Under the pieces are notes generated by a model. The model worked only from the letters and a program-made list of their open reading frames with translations. It was not told where the DNA came from and did no database searches. This document shows positions 34,267-44,830 of a DNA stretch of 64,000 nucleotides, piece by piece. The stretch is from Chelydra serpentina (taxonomy: Eukaryota; Chordata; Testudines; Chelydridae). The stretch covers positions 36,768,501 through 36,832,500 of the forward strand of contig JBAIAC010000048.1 of NCBI GenBank assembly GCA_037349315.1, given 5' to 3'. How positions within the stretch are numbered: position 1 is the stretch's first letter; each line of letters starts with the position of its first letter. The translations under genes were made by a program, and so were the position numbers.

Positions 34267-34840
34267 TGTTAGGTGCCTCAGAAAGGGCAGTTTGACCCCG
34301 CGTCCTTCCTGATGAGATCTCTGTTGAAATTGTTGAGATATGCATTTTAGGAAAATAGGAAGCTTGTTAATATGTGCCCTCAGGGATGTCTCTGTCAGGG
34401 CCTCAAGGCATGCAAATTCTGAAAAAAACACATCTGGCTAATTGATGATCAGAAGGAAACCTCTTGCTTAACCTTTGAAATTGCTTGCTCAACAAGTTTT
34501 CTTTGAGTGATGTCTTACTGTAATACTAATGAATAAATAAGGGAAGAAAGTTTGGGGGTAGTTGGACTCTTCAGGAACTCTCCCTCTGGACACATCTTGT
34601 GTTCCCCAGCAGCAGACGGAAGATTGGCCATTGGAAGACTGACGTTATGCTACTCGAGAGCCATACCCAACTTTGGTAATTATTGAGGGTTGGGGGTGTT
34701 TTACTAACCTGTTGCAGGTGTGTGCAAATGCTTGAGACTAAGTAAAGTATAGCTTTAAGTTGAGAGCACTCTTGTGTTGGTCCTGTTTGTGCCAGCCATC
34801 TATCAGTTGAACAGACAGTCTCCCTTGATTATTTCCTGAC
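34267..34840 (+). mobile_element. Possible LTR
   Basis: It begins TGTTAGGTGCC right after a run of G (a polypurine-like tract) and ends TTTCCTGACA, giving TG...CA ends. AATAAATAAG at 34532-34541 and TAAGTAAAGTATAGC near 34740 could be processing signals. No target duplication is visible and no retroviral gene adjoins it, so this is tentative. Confidence 0.4.
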
Positions 34841-36659
34841 ACCACCTTGCACAAAGTAAAGATTCCAAGAGCTTTGGGTTGAAAGAACCCCGGGTAACAC
34901 CAGTAGGACTGGAGGGGCCTCAGAAGAAGGCAAAGTGCTGGCGGAAGGGCTGCAAGGAGCACTTCTTCCAGGTGGGGGTAGCAACGGGGAGAGGAGAGTC
35001 CCAAAGTCCCTAGCATAGTGGAAAGGAGCTCTGCGCACCTGTCTGCAGCACTGGAAGCTCACAGAGGTGTGAAGTGGCACATTCATCCTATCTAAAATGA
35101 ATGAGAACACCTCCTGGAGATGAACAGAGCATTCAACAATAGGTCTGAGATGTATGAACTTCCCCATTCAACTTTTTGGGAGTTTTCCTGCCAATCTCAG
35201 CTATATGTGCCTCGGGCATGCACAGAACATGCCTGTTCCCAGCTCCCAGTATAGATCTTGTCTGCCATGCCTAGGAGTACCTTAAAGGAGCTCAATGAGC
35301 CCCTCCCAGCTCAGAACTGATCCATCCTGGCTGAGACTCCTGTGCCAGCCTCTCTGATACCATTTTCAATGTGACATCTAATCTCTCCCATCAACTGAGC
35401 TTCATAACATCATACTTGGCTTCATATCCTGGCCTGCCTAACTGTCCTAGAGTGGGATTTGGGCAGATGGCATTGAGGGAGACTTGTGGGGTTCTGATCA
35501 TCTTCAAAATTGCACATACCACTCACACTTTCAAAAGGAGCCCCGCTGAGCCCTGGACACCAAGCAAATGGCAAGTTGGTAACACTAAGTGTGCACAGCA
35601 CACAAAAGTCTCCCTAGGAGAACAAACAAACTGATGGTTCATGGTCAAGGTGCAGTGCTTGTTTCCTCAAGACACCATGTAACTATCATTGCTCAGTGAT
35701 GGTCCCTCACAAAGGAGTTCCTGAGGAAGCTTGAACAGATGCAAACTCTCTATAACCAGAACTAATACTGGTATTGTATACAGCTTTTGGATGGGCTGTA
35801 AATGATGAAATCCCTTGCCAAAATGAAACCAGACTTGCACCACTAATGCTATCCTGGCCTTGATGGGGTACAGAATTTGTCAAAACAGTTGAAATATGCA
35901 CGTGAATTTTGAAGCAATTTGAATGATCAGCTCTTAAACAGAAAGTTCTGCCCTCAGGGCCAAACTTCCATAAGGACCCCCTTTGCAGCTCCTAACCACA
36001 AGCAGAACGCAGGCAGAGAGTAATCTCAGAAGTCTGCTGAGGGTAGGACTTGAACTCAGGACTTGAACGCTCAGGTGTTGTTTGGATTCAACAACTCCAG
36101 CATGTTGTGTGAGGTACCCAGTGATCTGATGTCAGCTATGCCTCACCACAGAGCATATGACTTGAATACATGCACAAATTACTGTCTGTACCATATCACC
36201 CAAGTGAAAGGCAGTTTGTAGAGCTAACGATAACCCCTACTATCTTTAAAAATATTGCTTCCCCAAAGTGATAGTGGATGCCGGACATTAGCTGAGTTGC
36301 AACTGATCAGTGATATTAGTTTGGGGTCAATAAATAACATATTTTAGCCATGTGTATGCAAAAAAGAGAAAAAGAAATAAGAACTCAACAATTTTATAGA
36401 CAAGGTCTTTGCTGGGTGGGGGGGGGGGGGGGGGAAGATGACACTGTATCCCCAAAACCCCTTGATCAAATAACTCCAGATTTGCAGCACTAGCCCTACT
36501 CAGACCATGATACAGCACACCAATTTACAATACAATAGGAACATGAATGATTTTGTCTTCATGCTCTAAAATCCACGTTTTAAACAGTAACTCACATTTA
36601 AGGTTATGATGAGCTTAATGCTCTTACAAAATACCACAATAATGGATGCACTGGAATTA
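34841..36659. other. ANKIB1 intron with scattered old repeats
   Basis: Two stretches (about 35750-35925 and 36450-36530) share wording with the tandem array at 55.1-56.5 kb, such as GACTTGCACCACTAATGCTA and GATTTGCAGCACTAGCCCTA. A homopolymer of G is at 36416-36434. A tRNA-type B-box-like stretch lies on the minus strand near 36050 but without a full SINE. The rest is unassigned. Confidence 0.45.
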
Positions 36660-36878
36660 GGCTTTATCTACGCTAGACAAGTTGCAGCACTTTAAATTTA
36701 CCAGTATAATTAAAGCAGTACAACCCTCCCTACTGTGGATGCAGTGATAGTGGTATAAGGTCATCTTTATACCACTATCGCTGCATCCACACTTGGGCTT
36801 TTACTAGTCTATTTCAGTAAAAGTCGCACTCCTAACCAAAATAATTATACTGGTAAAACTTTTAAGTGTAGACCATTT
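36660..36878. mobile_element. Harbinger-like MITE, short family
   Basis: It follows TTA at 36657-36659 with GCTTTATCTACGCTAGACAA and ends near AAGTGTAGACCATTTCT. The middle has an inverted pair, GATGCAGTGATAGTGGTATA and TATACCACTATCGCTGCATC (36738-36790). No coding frame. Confidence 0.6.
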
Positions 36879-37162
36879 CTCAGACAGTTAGGCCCCAGCT
36901 CAGCAAAGCACTAAACAACATGCTTAAATCCATCCCTATTCGGCAATGCACTTAAGCTTGTATCAGGGCCAAAGCCATTGCTATGTACTCATAAGCCAGT
37001 TAATGGCCAAGAAGAACAATACATATGAAAGTATTCTATATGGTTCAGAACAGCTACATCTCAACATTTGACAATGGCTATTTATTGGCTGTGATTTTCC
37101 CCCACTCTTTAAACTTGAAAGTCTAATCATTTTCAAAAAAAATGCTAAATGCATATACTCAC

Positions 37163-37251
37163 GCCTCCCAGCATGATCTGCAAAACTCATGTCCACAAGG
37201 CATATCCACTGGGTCTTCAAAAATAGAAATATTACACATACAAATGTCACA
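37163..37251 (-). CDS. ANKIB1: ANKIB1 exon 4 of window: RING1 zinc-binding core
   Basis: This 89-base exon encodes residues 171-200, the first six zinc ligands of RING1: Cys171 and Cys174 (CDIC), Cys189 and His191 (PCGH), and Cys194 and Cys197 (FCRSCW). RING1 recruits the ubiquitin-charged E2 in RBR ligases. The exon ends after two bases of an Ala codon that the next exon completes. The acceptor is TTTACAG and the donor is GTGAGT. A 164-residue open frame runs through the exon and far into the intron, but only these 89 bases fit the splice signals and the family. Confidence 0.96.
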
Positions 37252-38104
37252 CTGTAAATAAAGAAAAAAATACAGATGAAGGAAAGAAAAATGAACTCCT
37301 GTGTGCCATGTGCAGAACTCATGAGAATTACATAATAAAAATATAAAACCAAACTACTGTAAGAAAACAGGCCACGTACAAAGTAGGGAAAAATTATGAA
37401 TGTATCAAGGAGAAAGTGTTGCTTTATGTTCAAAAAACTGAAAACGGAAAGGTGCATGTCTTGGTTTCCACACACCTCCCCACAAACATTTAGTAAATAT
37501 TTTTAGGAACTTGTGCAACAAATTTTTTTATTGCCTTCTGGGATCTCCGCCACCTCCAGCCTTTAAGATGTTGAGCACTCTTAGCTCCCAATAAAGACAA
37601 CAGTGGCCATATCCTGCACCAGTAAAGTCAATGAGAGTTTTGCCACTGACTTCAATAGCAGGAGCAGGACTTGGTAGATAAGGTCAGTCGTATGTCACAG
37701 GAGGTATTCTGCCCCACAAAAAAATCAGGCCCAAGGCAGGGTGGAGTAATTTAAATAATTGATTTAAAGTTATGATTTTAATCACTCGATTTAAAAAAAA
37801 ATAGGTTGAGGTTTGTAAAACTGATTTGAAAATTTGTACTTTATACATTTTGATCTAAAGATGCAATGAGCTAAATTATAAAGGCTCCTTCCTTCCATGT
37901 TATTAGTGGTAGGATATCTTATTTGAATTTTATAAAAACTGCTATCAGAAAAAAACAAAATATTGAAAGTTAAGACCCTGATCCTGCAAACACATAAGGA
38001 GATATATGTGTGACTGAATGCACCCTGTAGGCGTGTGTGGCCCTCCCTTGCTGTCAATCTCAGAGGGAGACCAGTCTCTTTGCTATCAGGCCCCTGTAAG
38101 GACA
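37252..38104. other. ANKIB1 intron, one old repeat
   Basis: At 37600-37690 the wording CCATATCCTGCACCAGTAAA, GTCAATGAGAG and CTGACTTCAATAGCAG matches a common, very old amniote repeat. A second trace is at 51610-51675. The rest is unassigned. Confidence 0.45.
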
Positions 38105-38857
38105 GTCTAAGACAGTGGTTCCCAACCTTTTTGTGGCCAAGAGCACATTCATGTTTTCAGAAGAGTGTGGCGGGCGCCAACAATTTTTCAATACTTATTT
38201 TGTATTTGTACATTAAATAATATGAAAACCATCATATTTAATATTACATAATATATGAATCCATAAGATACAAAAGGTAATTTTACATGTAATAGGTATT
38301 AATTAAATTATTCGACAATTATTCTTTCACCTTACCATGTGAATGTGCTCTTTTTTTATTTATCTTTTTTGGGGGGGGGAGTAGTTCTGGGCAGTGGAGA
38401 GGGAAGCCGCAGCCCCCCACCTGCCGGGGACAGAGAACACCGGCGCCTGCAGCCCCGGAGTTCTCTGCAGTAGTGTAGCCAGGTCTTGAGCACAGGGGAG
38501 CGGCGCTATAAAAAGGCGCCTCCCCCTCCGCTGTACTCACCCTGGGATGCTTTAAAGGGCCTGGGGCTTCAGCCGCTGCGGAGCCCCGGGACCTTTAAAG
38601 TGCCGCCGCCAGAGCTCCGGCAGCGGGGCTCCGGCAGCGCTTTAAAAGGCCCGCATCTCCCCAGCGGCACGAGCAGCTGGCAGGGCCGGCGCACCCACTA
38701 GGCGACCCTAGGCGGTCGCCTAGGGTGCCAAGATTTGGGGGGCGGCAGGCAGCTGCCCGCTGACTCCCCGCTCATTGGCTGAGCTGCTGAGCGGAGAGAC
38801 AAGGGGCGGCTTGCCGTGGCTACTCCTTTTCTCCCTGCTAAGCTGCTGAGCGGGGAG

Positions 38858-39642
38858 CAGGGCCGGCTCCAGGCACCAGCAAAACAAGTTGGTGCTTGGG
38901 GTGGCACATTTCTAGGGGTGGCACGGGCCATGCCGCCCCTAGAAATGTGCCCCGCCGCCGGCTTTCCCACGCCGCCGCCGGCTCAGCTTCTCCCCGAGTG
39001 GCGGCGCGTGAAACAGCGCTTCTCCCCCTCCCTCCTAGGCTTAAGAGCCTGGGAGGGAGGGGGAGAAGAGAACCCTAGCGGGCGTGACACGCATCTCCCC
39101 CTCCCTTCCACGCATGCCCCACTCGCCCCGGCGCTCTGGCCCGGGCGAGCGGGGCCCCGGGCATGCCACCCTCCCAGCCGGCGCTCCGTCTGGGGAGAGC
39201 GGGGCAGCTTCGCTCTCCACTGGCCAGGGAGAGCGGGGCCCCGGGCATGCCGCCCTTCTTGCCGGCGCTCCGGCCGGGGAGAGCGGGGCAGCCTCGCTCC
39301 CCGCTGGCCGGGGAGAGCGGGGCCGCCTGCATCCCTGCTCGCTCCCCGATGGCGCTCCGGCCGGGGAGAGCGGGGCATCCGGCATGCCGCCCTCCCCGCC
39401 GGCGCTCCGGCTGGGGAGAGCGGGGCAGCCTCGCTCTCCGCTGGCCGGGGGGAGTGGGGCCCCAGGCATGCCGCCCTCCCCGCTGGCGGTCCGGCTGGGG
39501 AGAGCGGGGCAGAGAGGCGGAGGGGGGGGAAGGTTGTTTCGGCGGGCGTTGGGGGGGTTGGTTTTTTTTTGTTTCGGGGGCGGCGTTTGGGATGTTGTTG
39601 TTTTTTTTGCTTGGGGCGGCAAAAACATTAGAGCCGCCCCTG
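38858..39642. mobile_element. hAT element (CAGGGCCGGCTCC family), innermost
   Basis: Flanks GCGGGGAG (38850-38857) and GTGGGGAG (39643-39650) match at seven of eight bases. The ends are CAGGGCCGGCTCCAGGCACC and TTAGAGCCGCCCCTG. A short relative with the same ends lies in CR1 copy 2 at 60873-61059. The middle contains a tandem repeat with unit about 85-90 bases, including GGGGAGAGCGGGG and GGGCATGCCGCCC. Confidence 0.8.
39120..39510. repeat. GC-rich tandem repeat, unit about 85-90 bases
   Basis: GGCATGCC recurs at about 39160, 39244, 39380 and 39466, with GGGGAGAGCGGGGC between. The array gives repeated frames on both strands (for example 38816-39631 and 39084-39701, plus strand), which are not genes. 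Confidence 0.75.
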
Positions 39643-39644
39643 GT

Positions 39645-40275
39645 GGGGAGACAAGGGGCGGCTTGCCGTGGCTGCTCCTTGTCTCCCTGCTAAGCTGCTG
39701 AGTGGGGAGACAAGGGGCAGCTTGCCCTGGCTGGCTGCTCCTTGTCTCTCCGCTCAGCAGCTCAGCGGGGATACAAGGGGCGGCTCTCTCTGCGGCTGCC
39801 CCTTGTCTCCCCGCTCAGCAGGGAGACAAGGGGCGGCTCGCCGTGGGTGCCCCTTCTCTCCCTGCTAAGCTGCTGAGTGGGGAGACAAGCGGCGGCTCGC
39901 CGTGGGTGCCCCTTCTCTCCCTGCTAAGCTGCTGAGTGGGGAGACAAGCGGCGGCTCACCGCGGCTGCCCTTTGTCTCTCTGCTAAGCTGCTGAGTGGGG
40001 AGACAAGGGGCGGCTTGCCCTGGCTGGCTGCTCCTTGTCTCTCCGCTCAGCAGCTCAGCGGGGAGACAAGGGGCGGCTCGCTGCGGCCGCCCCTTCTCTC
40101 CCCGCTCAGCAGCTCAGCGGGGAGACAAGGGGCGGCTCGCTGCGGCTTCCCCTTGTCTCCCTGCTAAGCTGCTGAGCGGGGAGACAAGGGGTGGCTTGCC
40201 CTGGCTGGCTGCTCCTTGGCTGGCTGCTCCTTGTCTCCCCGCTCAGCTGCTGAACGGGGAGACAAGGGGTGGCTT
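39645..40275. repeat. Tandem array around GACAAGGGGCGGC, palindromic units
   Basis: Each unit of roughly 60-75 bases holds CCTTGTCTCCC, CTGCTCAGC-type and GGGGAGACAAGGGGC, so each can fold on itself. At least eight units are present. The same array, inverted, is at 54495-54710. Confidence 0.8.
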
Positions 40276-40853
40276 GCCGGGGCTGCGGGCGCCGGTGTTC
40301 TCTGGTGCCGGGGCAGCGTGGAGAGAGAAGCCGCAGCCCCGCGCCTGCCAGGGACAGAGATCACCGGCGCCCACAGCCCGGCCTGCCGGGGACAGAGAAC
40401 TCCGGGGCTGCGGGCGCCTGTGTTCTCTGTCTCCGGCAGGCGTGGGGCTGCGGCTTCTCTCCGCACTGCCCCGGCCTGCTGGGGACAGAGATCACCGGCG
40501 CGGGCGCCCATAAATGCCCCGGCGGGCGCCATGGCGCCCGCGGGCACCACGTTGGGGACTGGTCTAAGATAATGGGGAAGTTAGCAGTCTCAGTACTCGA
40601 TCCCTCCAGCAGGGTAGAGCAATGAGTGGTTCAGGAGCCCAAGCCCTCAGGCAGGGCAAGGCACCAGTTTAAAGCTCAACCATCAGGCAGGGTATAGTGA
40701 GGTATAGTCTAAGAACCCTAGCCTTCAGATGGGGCGGCGTACACAGTCTTGGGTTCTAGCCCTCAGGAAGGGGTGAGCGCCCAGCAAACTGCCTAAGAGG
40801 CTCCGACCAGGGGTTAGTGTAGAGCAAACAGTTAAGGGGGCTCTGGCCAGGGT

Positions 40854-41260
40854 AGGGTTGCCAATTTTCTGATTGCACACAACCAAACACCCCTGCCCTG
40901 CCCCTTCCCTGAGGCTCCGTCCCCACTCACTCCAGCTCCCCTGCATCCATCGCTTGCTCTCCCCCATCCTCACTCACTTTCACTGGGTTGGGGCAGGGGT
41001 ACGGGTGAGGGTTCAGGGTGCAGGCTCTGGGAGGGAGTTTGAGTGTGGGAGGGAGCTCAGGGCTGGGCAGGGATGCAGGTGGGGGTGCACGGTCTGGGAG
41101 GGGGTTCTGACTGGGGCAGGCAGTTTGGGGTGCAGGCTCTGGCCAGGCGGTGCTTACCTCAGGAGGCTTCCGGTCGGCAGCGCAGCAGGGCTAAGGCAGG
41201 CTCTCTGCCTGCCCTGGCTTCGTGCTGCTCCCGGAAGCAGCCGCTGTGTCCAACCCCTAG
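40854..41260. repeat. Probable DNA-transposon remnant
   Basis: It starts AGGGTTGCCAATTTTCTGAT and continues through TGCACACAACCAAACACCCC into G-rich imperfect repeats (GGGAGGGAGTTTG, GGTGCAGGCTCTGG). This wording is familiar from reptile MITEs. The right end is not clear. Confidence 0.5.
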
Positions 41261-41488
41261 GCTTATCAATTTTGTGTTTGTCTCACATAAGGATGTTAAT
41301 GAGGCCCAGGATTTGTCTTTTTGTGCACAGATGAGCATTTTAAGTGAGAAACATCTTAATAGAAAAAATCTCTATGTAAAATCTGAAATTCTAACAACAA
41401 TCGTACTTGTTTCTTTAGTTTCCTAAAAGATCCACTTTAACAATTGAAGACTGTAAAACAGGAAGTAAACTAGCTATATATAATCTCG

Positions 41489-41526
<38 letters not shown>

Positions 41527-42299
41527 TTATATCTGGATTTAAAGTAATACCACAGATATAAAATTACATCCACCATTCCCATCATAAGCCCCCAATACTA
41601 AGGAAAGGAAATATACAATATAACATACATTTGTCACTTCATTTCACATGCAGCTATATTTCAGGAAAAGTATTGCAGCAGATATAAAAAAGGATAAAAC
41701 TATAATGCCATATACCTTTTTTGTAGTATTTTAAAATTAGAGAAGCAAGGGTTGTCTGTATACTACATGCAAAGTTTTACTTTGATATATTGTCCAGGGA
41801 TAATCCAGTTACAAAACTATGCATCTCCTAGAAAAATAGGTCACTGGGCACAAATTTTACAGCTGTGGATTAATAAAAAGAGAGTTCTGTCTTCCAAAAG
41901 AGCATTACTGATTTTAATGAAAGATGCTTTTATATTTTAAATTTGTGATAGCCTTGTAAACTGCTTAAAGCAGCCCTCACACAGAAAAATTATTTATAAT
42001 CTTACAGTACAGTAGAAGGCTGACATTTAAAATGCAAACAAAGAAAACTTTGTTTCCTAATGAAAAATATAAAAAGGGAATACTCAAAGCATTTAAGTAT
42101 GTTGAAGGAAATGGATACCATGGAATTGAACTTCTAGATAAAGTCTCCAAAGAAATGCTGAGCTACACACACTTGGTATGATCCTATCTTGTTAAATCAG
42201 AAGTCCTACATCATAATGGTGGCAGTCAAGCTGAAAACAGTGTCCCCTGTTCCAGCCACATGCTCAATGAGTGTCATTATAAAGCCATTTGTTAAAATG
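41261..42299. other. ANKIB1 intron with a CA microsatellite
   Basis: (AC)n runs at 41493-41523. The rest is AT-rich and unassigned. Confidence 0.55.
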
Positions 42300-42374
42300 A
42301 ATCAGCACAAGGGACTGGACCAGGCGACCTCTTGTGCTCCCTTCCAACTCTACAGTTCTATGATTCTACACACA
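42300..42374 (+). repeat. CR1 3' end, bird-like subfamily
   Basis: GGGACTGGACCAGGCGACCT, CCCTTCCAACTCTACAG and TTCTATGATTCTA is the CR1 tail with its 8-base terminal motif (ATTCTATG-like). Only the last 75 bases or so remain. Confidence 0.75.
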
Positions 42375-42477
42375 CTTCAGTGTTTGCTTACATTTAAGAA
42401 AGAAAGAAAAAACTCTCATGTCCTTTCCAAGGTTATTTTGCAAAGGTAATGACAAAATAGTTCTCTCGCACTAAGCT

Positions 42478-42532
42478 GGGGGAGAAGGGGATGAGGCGGG
42501 GGGGAGGGGGAGGGGGAAGAGAACAGGAGGGA
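42478..42532 (+). repeat. G-rich low-complexity tract
   Basis: A run of G with single A (GGGGGGGAGGGGGAGGGGG and similar) just upstream of exon 3 of the window on the plus strand. It could form G-quadruplexes. Confidence 0.7.
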
Positions 42533-42750
42533 GAAATTAGTTCAATTTCCCAATTAATTTCAGTCCTATTTGTAAGGCACTAAACACATACTTTAAAAAC
42601 CAACTGCACAATGATTATGGAAGATTTTCTCACAAGTTGCAAAGCATTATATACCAGAACAACTTTTTAATAATATTTAATACATTACTTTGTGCTTCTA
42701 ACTATTCACAAAGTAATTGGCAGGGAATCTCTCTTAAGAATAAATCATAC

Positions 42751-42959
42751 CAGAATCGTCTCAATGTCTCCCGGTGACAGGCTGATTTCATCAGGGGAAG
42801 TCACAGAAGAGCGAGTGGTGCGGGGAGTTCGTGGAGAAGGGAGTGTGTCCCAGGCATTATACCCACTTGGAGGTGGAGTTGGCATTTGAACACCTGAACG
42901 TTGGCAGCAGTTCTCTGGATTAGACATCCATGCTTCAAGTAATTTCTCCCTGTCCCAGT
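42751..42959 (-). CDS. ANKIB1: ANKIB1 exon 3 of window: linker before RING1, Ser/Thr/Pro-rich
   Basis: This 209-base exon encodes residues 101-170. It starts in the split Asp codon ([11 protein letters not shown]) and continues through an NCCQR motif into a Ser/Thr/Pro-rich stretch ([12 protein letters not shown], then [11 protein letters not shown]). It ends in an acidic [10 protein letters not shown] just before RING1. The Ser/Thr-Pro sites are a plausible regulatory linker, though no modification can be read from sequence. The acceptor is a T/A-rich tract ending TTGAAG and the donor is GTATGA. Confidence 0.95.
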
Positions 42960-43339
42960 CTTCAATAAATATATAAAGACAATTATTTAGCTATTATAGG
43001 ATATGGATTTGTTTACATTTTATGACTGCATCATTACAAAGATCTATATTTTACTAATAAAAATGAGAGGTGAACATATCTTTTGAAATACTGGAGACTG
43101 CAGCCCTCAATGGACACTAATTTTACAGTATATATTTTGGGATAACATACAATGTACATTATTCACAGCTAACACCACTGCTAGTATCTCCCTTCTATTA
43201 ATGTCAACCATAAACTAAATGGAAAACTTATTCTCACTTTCATATGATAAATGTTGACCACTCAGTTTAGATCCATTCTATTTTTTCTTTTTAAAAACCA
43301 CATTTTTATTGATTCGAGTGAAGAGTTAAAAGCAAAGGA

Positions 43340-44045
43340 AGAAGAAAACTTTCAAAACAAATATTCACAATAGGTATTGTGCTGAGAGGAGAAGTCCCTA
43401 CTCAAGTGATCCGTCCGTGAGTTCCAAGCACCCGGTAGGTGGTAGGCCTGTAGGCAAACGTCATGGGCTATACAGAAGTCCCACAGCTTGAGGGCTTCCA
43501 GGCAGAGGATAGGGCCCCGCCTTGCCTGTTGATGTAAAACATCTATGCCGTGTTGTCCGTGAGAACCCTGACCACCCTGCCCTCCAAGTGCGAGCGGAAG
43601 GCCATGCACGCCAGCTGGACCATCCTGAGCTTCTTGACGTTTATGTGGAGGGCCAGGTCCTGCACAGACCTCAGACCTTGGGTCTGAACGTCTCCCACAT
43701 GGGCTCTCCACCCCAGATCCAAAGCGTTTAAAGACTTCAAAGTGCAGAATTATCCAGAAAATCCTCCAGCAAGTGACGACTTAAAACCCAGGGCGCACTA
43801 ACTAAACTAAACTACTAACTACAGGTACCATACACTGAACGAACGTTCTGGGGAAGAGCTGCAGCAGTTCCGAAGCACCATCACTGGCGGCAAGAAGGAA
43901 CTGAGGGTGGGGGGAGAGCACAGCCATGGAAGCGCCACTCCAGGGGTTGCTAGGGGAAAAACTTTTGACACCGGTGAACGTAGCAAGCACGCACACCTAT
44001 TGTGGAATACACGAGCAATCACTCGAAGAAAAATATCTTTTATTG
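43340..44045 (-). mobile_element. DIRS piece C: 5' end joined to RNase H
   Basis: The right part (43830-44040) closely matches the 5' region of element B (48190-48545), sharing CAAGAAGGAACTGAGGGT, CACACCTATTGTGGAAT and CAATCACTCGAAGAA. The left part (43740-43352) encodes an RNase H-like domain on the minus strand: VVRVLTDNTA followed by an AYHLPGAWNSRTDHLSR stretch. Everything between (gag, most reverse transcriptase) is deleted. It lies head-to-tail next to element B. Confidence 0.65.
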
Positions 44046-44095
44046 GACCAATTTCTGTTGCTGAGAGAGACAAGTTTTTTCAGATCTTCGAGTGA
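44036..44095 (+). repeat. Short SINE-tail-like fragment between DIRS pieces
   Basis: TATCTTTTATTGGACCAATT and GAGAGAGACAAGTTTTTTCA resembles a 3' end shared by amniote SINEs. It sits exactly at the C/B junction. Confidence 0.4.
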
Positions 44096-44830
44096 TAGGA
44101 ATTCACAGACACTCGGGATGGAGCACTGCCCTGCCAAGCCCAACGTCCTCTCTAGTCTGGGAGAGGATCGCATAGTGTGAGGTGAACGTGTGGACCGATG
44201 ACCATGTGGCAGCCTACAAATGTCCTGAATAGGGATGTGAGCCAGAAAGGCAGCTAACGAGGCTTGCACCCTTGTCAAGTGTGCCCTCACAATTGGCGGC
44301 GGGGGAACTCCTGCAAGATTGTAACAAGTACTGATACAGGAAGTGATCCAGTTGGAGAGCCGCTGAGTGGAGATCGGCCAGCCTTTCATGCGTGCGGCCG
44401 TGGTGATGATCAGCTACAAACACTTCGTGAACGGTTTTATCTGTTTCAGGTAAAACACAAGGGCCTGTCTCACATCTAGCATGTGGAGGTGGTGCTCCTC
44501 ATTAGACGTGTGGGGCTTGGGACAGAGCACTGGCAGGAAAATGTCTTGGCCCATATGATAGGTGGAGACCACCTTAGGGAGGAACGAAATGTGTGGGCAG
44601 AGCTGGACCTTATCCTTATGAAACACCATGTACAGGGTTTCGGAGGTCAGGGCCCGGAGCTCTGAGACCCTCCCAGAGTGATCGCCACAAGAAAGACCAC
44701 TTTCCATGAGAGGTGGGACCAGGACCATGTAGCAAGCAGCTCAAATGGAGGTCCTGTCAGCCTGGCCAGAGCCAAGTTCAGGTCCCACTGAGGGACCAGG
44801 GGTCTAACATAAGGAAAGAGGCAATCCAAG
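44090..44830 (-). pseudogene. DIRS tyrosine recombinase, C-terminal part (element B)
   Basis: The frame at 44829-44647 encodes VRPLVPQWDLNLALARL and WKVVFLVAIT, then a shift to the frame 44728-44414 gives GRVSELRALTS, which holds the first catalytic Arg, and MVFHKDKVQLCP. The region downstream (44389-43997) continues with LTRVQASLAAFLAHIPIQDI, close to the part before the His-x-x-Arg and Tyr motifs, but those motifs are not intact. It matches element A, which keeps the N-terminal half instead. Confidence 0.7.

Larger units (their letters stand above)
38467..40280. mobile_element. GC-rich hAT composite inside the outer element
   Basis: It starts CAGTAGTGTAGCCAGG and follows, in the opposite sense, the element at 54270-54991: TCTTGAGCACAGGGG, a CTATAAAAAGGCGCCTCC block, TTTAAAG-rich palindromes, then GCAGCTGG followed by CAGGGCCGGCGCACCCAC (about 38681). 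That last start marks an inner hAT which also sits at the same spot in the 54 kb copy. The right half seen at 54 kb is missing here, so the right boundary is approximate. Confidence 0.6.
38113..40561. mobile_element. Outer hAT element of a multi-level nest
   Basis: A perfect 8-base duplication, GTCTAAGA, flanks it at 38105-38112 and 40562-40569. The ends CAGTGGTTCCCAACC and GTTGGGGACTG are inverted partners. Its own sequence is the AT-rich left part to about 38466 and the right part from about 40280 (with CGGGGACAGAG and GAACACCGGCGC wording on both sides). Between them are a GC-rich composite (38467 to about 40280) and a further hAT (38858-39642). No transposase frame is present. The long open frames here are by-products of GC-rich repeats. 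Confidence 0.85.

Noticed and set aside
36981..37475. Minus-strand frame of 164 codons, hydrophobic
   Set aside because: Only the 89-base ANKIB1 exon inside it fits splice signals and phase. The rest is T-rich intron read as Phe/Leu.
38816..39701. Long plus-strand open frames of 271, 205 and 176 codons, Gly/Arg/Pro-rich
   Set aside because: They come from GC-rich tandem repeats inside a hAT element. The same length of open frame appears on the minus strand, and the composition follows the repeat unit.
38459..40299. GTTCTCTG on both sides of the inner composite as its 8-base duplication
   Set aside because: The same octamer occurs several times in the outer element's own repeated sequence (for example near 40430), and the right end lacks a matching terminal repeat.
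39995..40572. Frames of 118-172 codons in the GACAAGGGGCGGC region
   Set aside because: Products of the palindromic tandem array. No homology to a known protein is visible.
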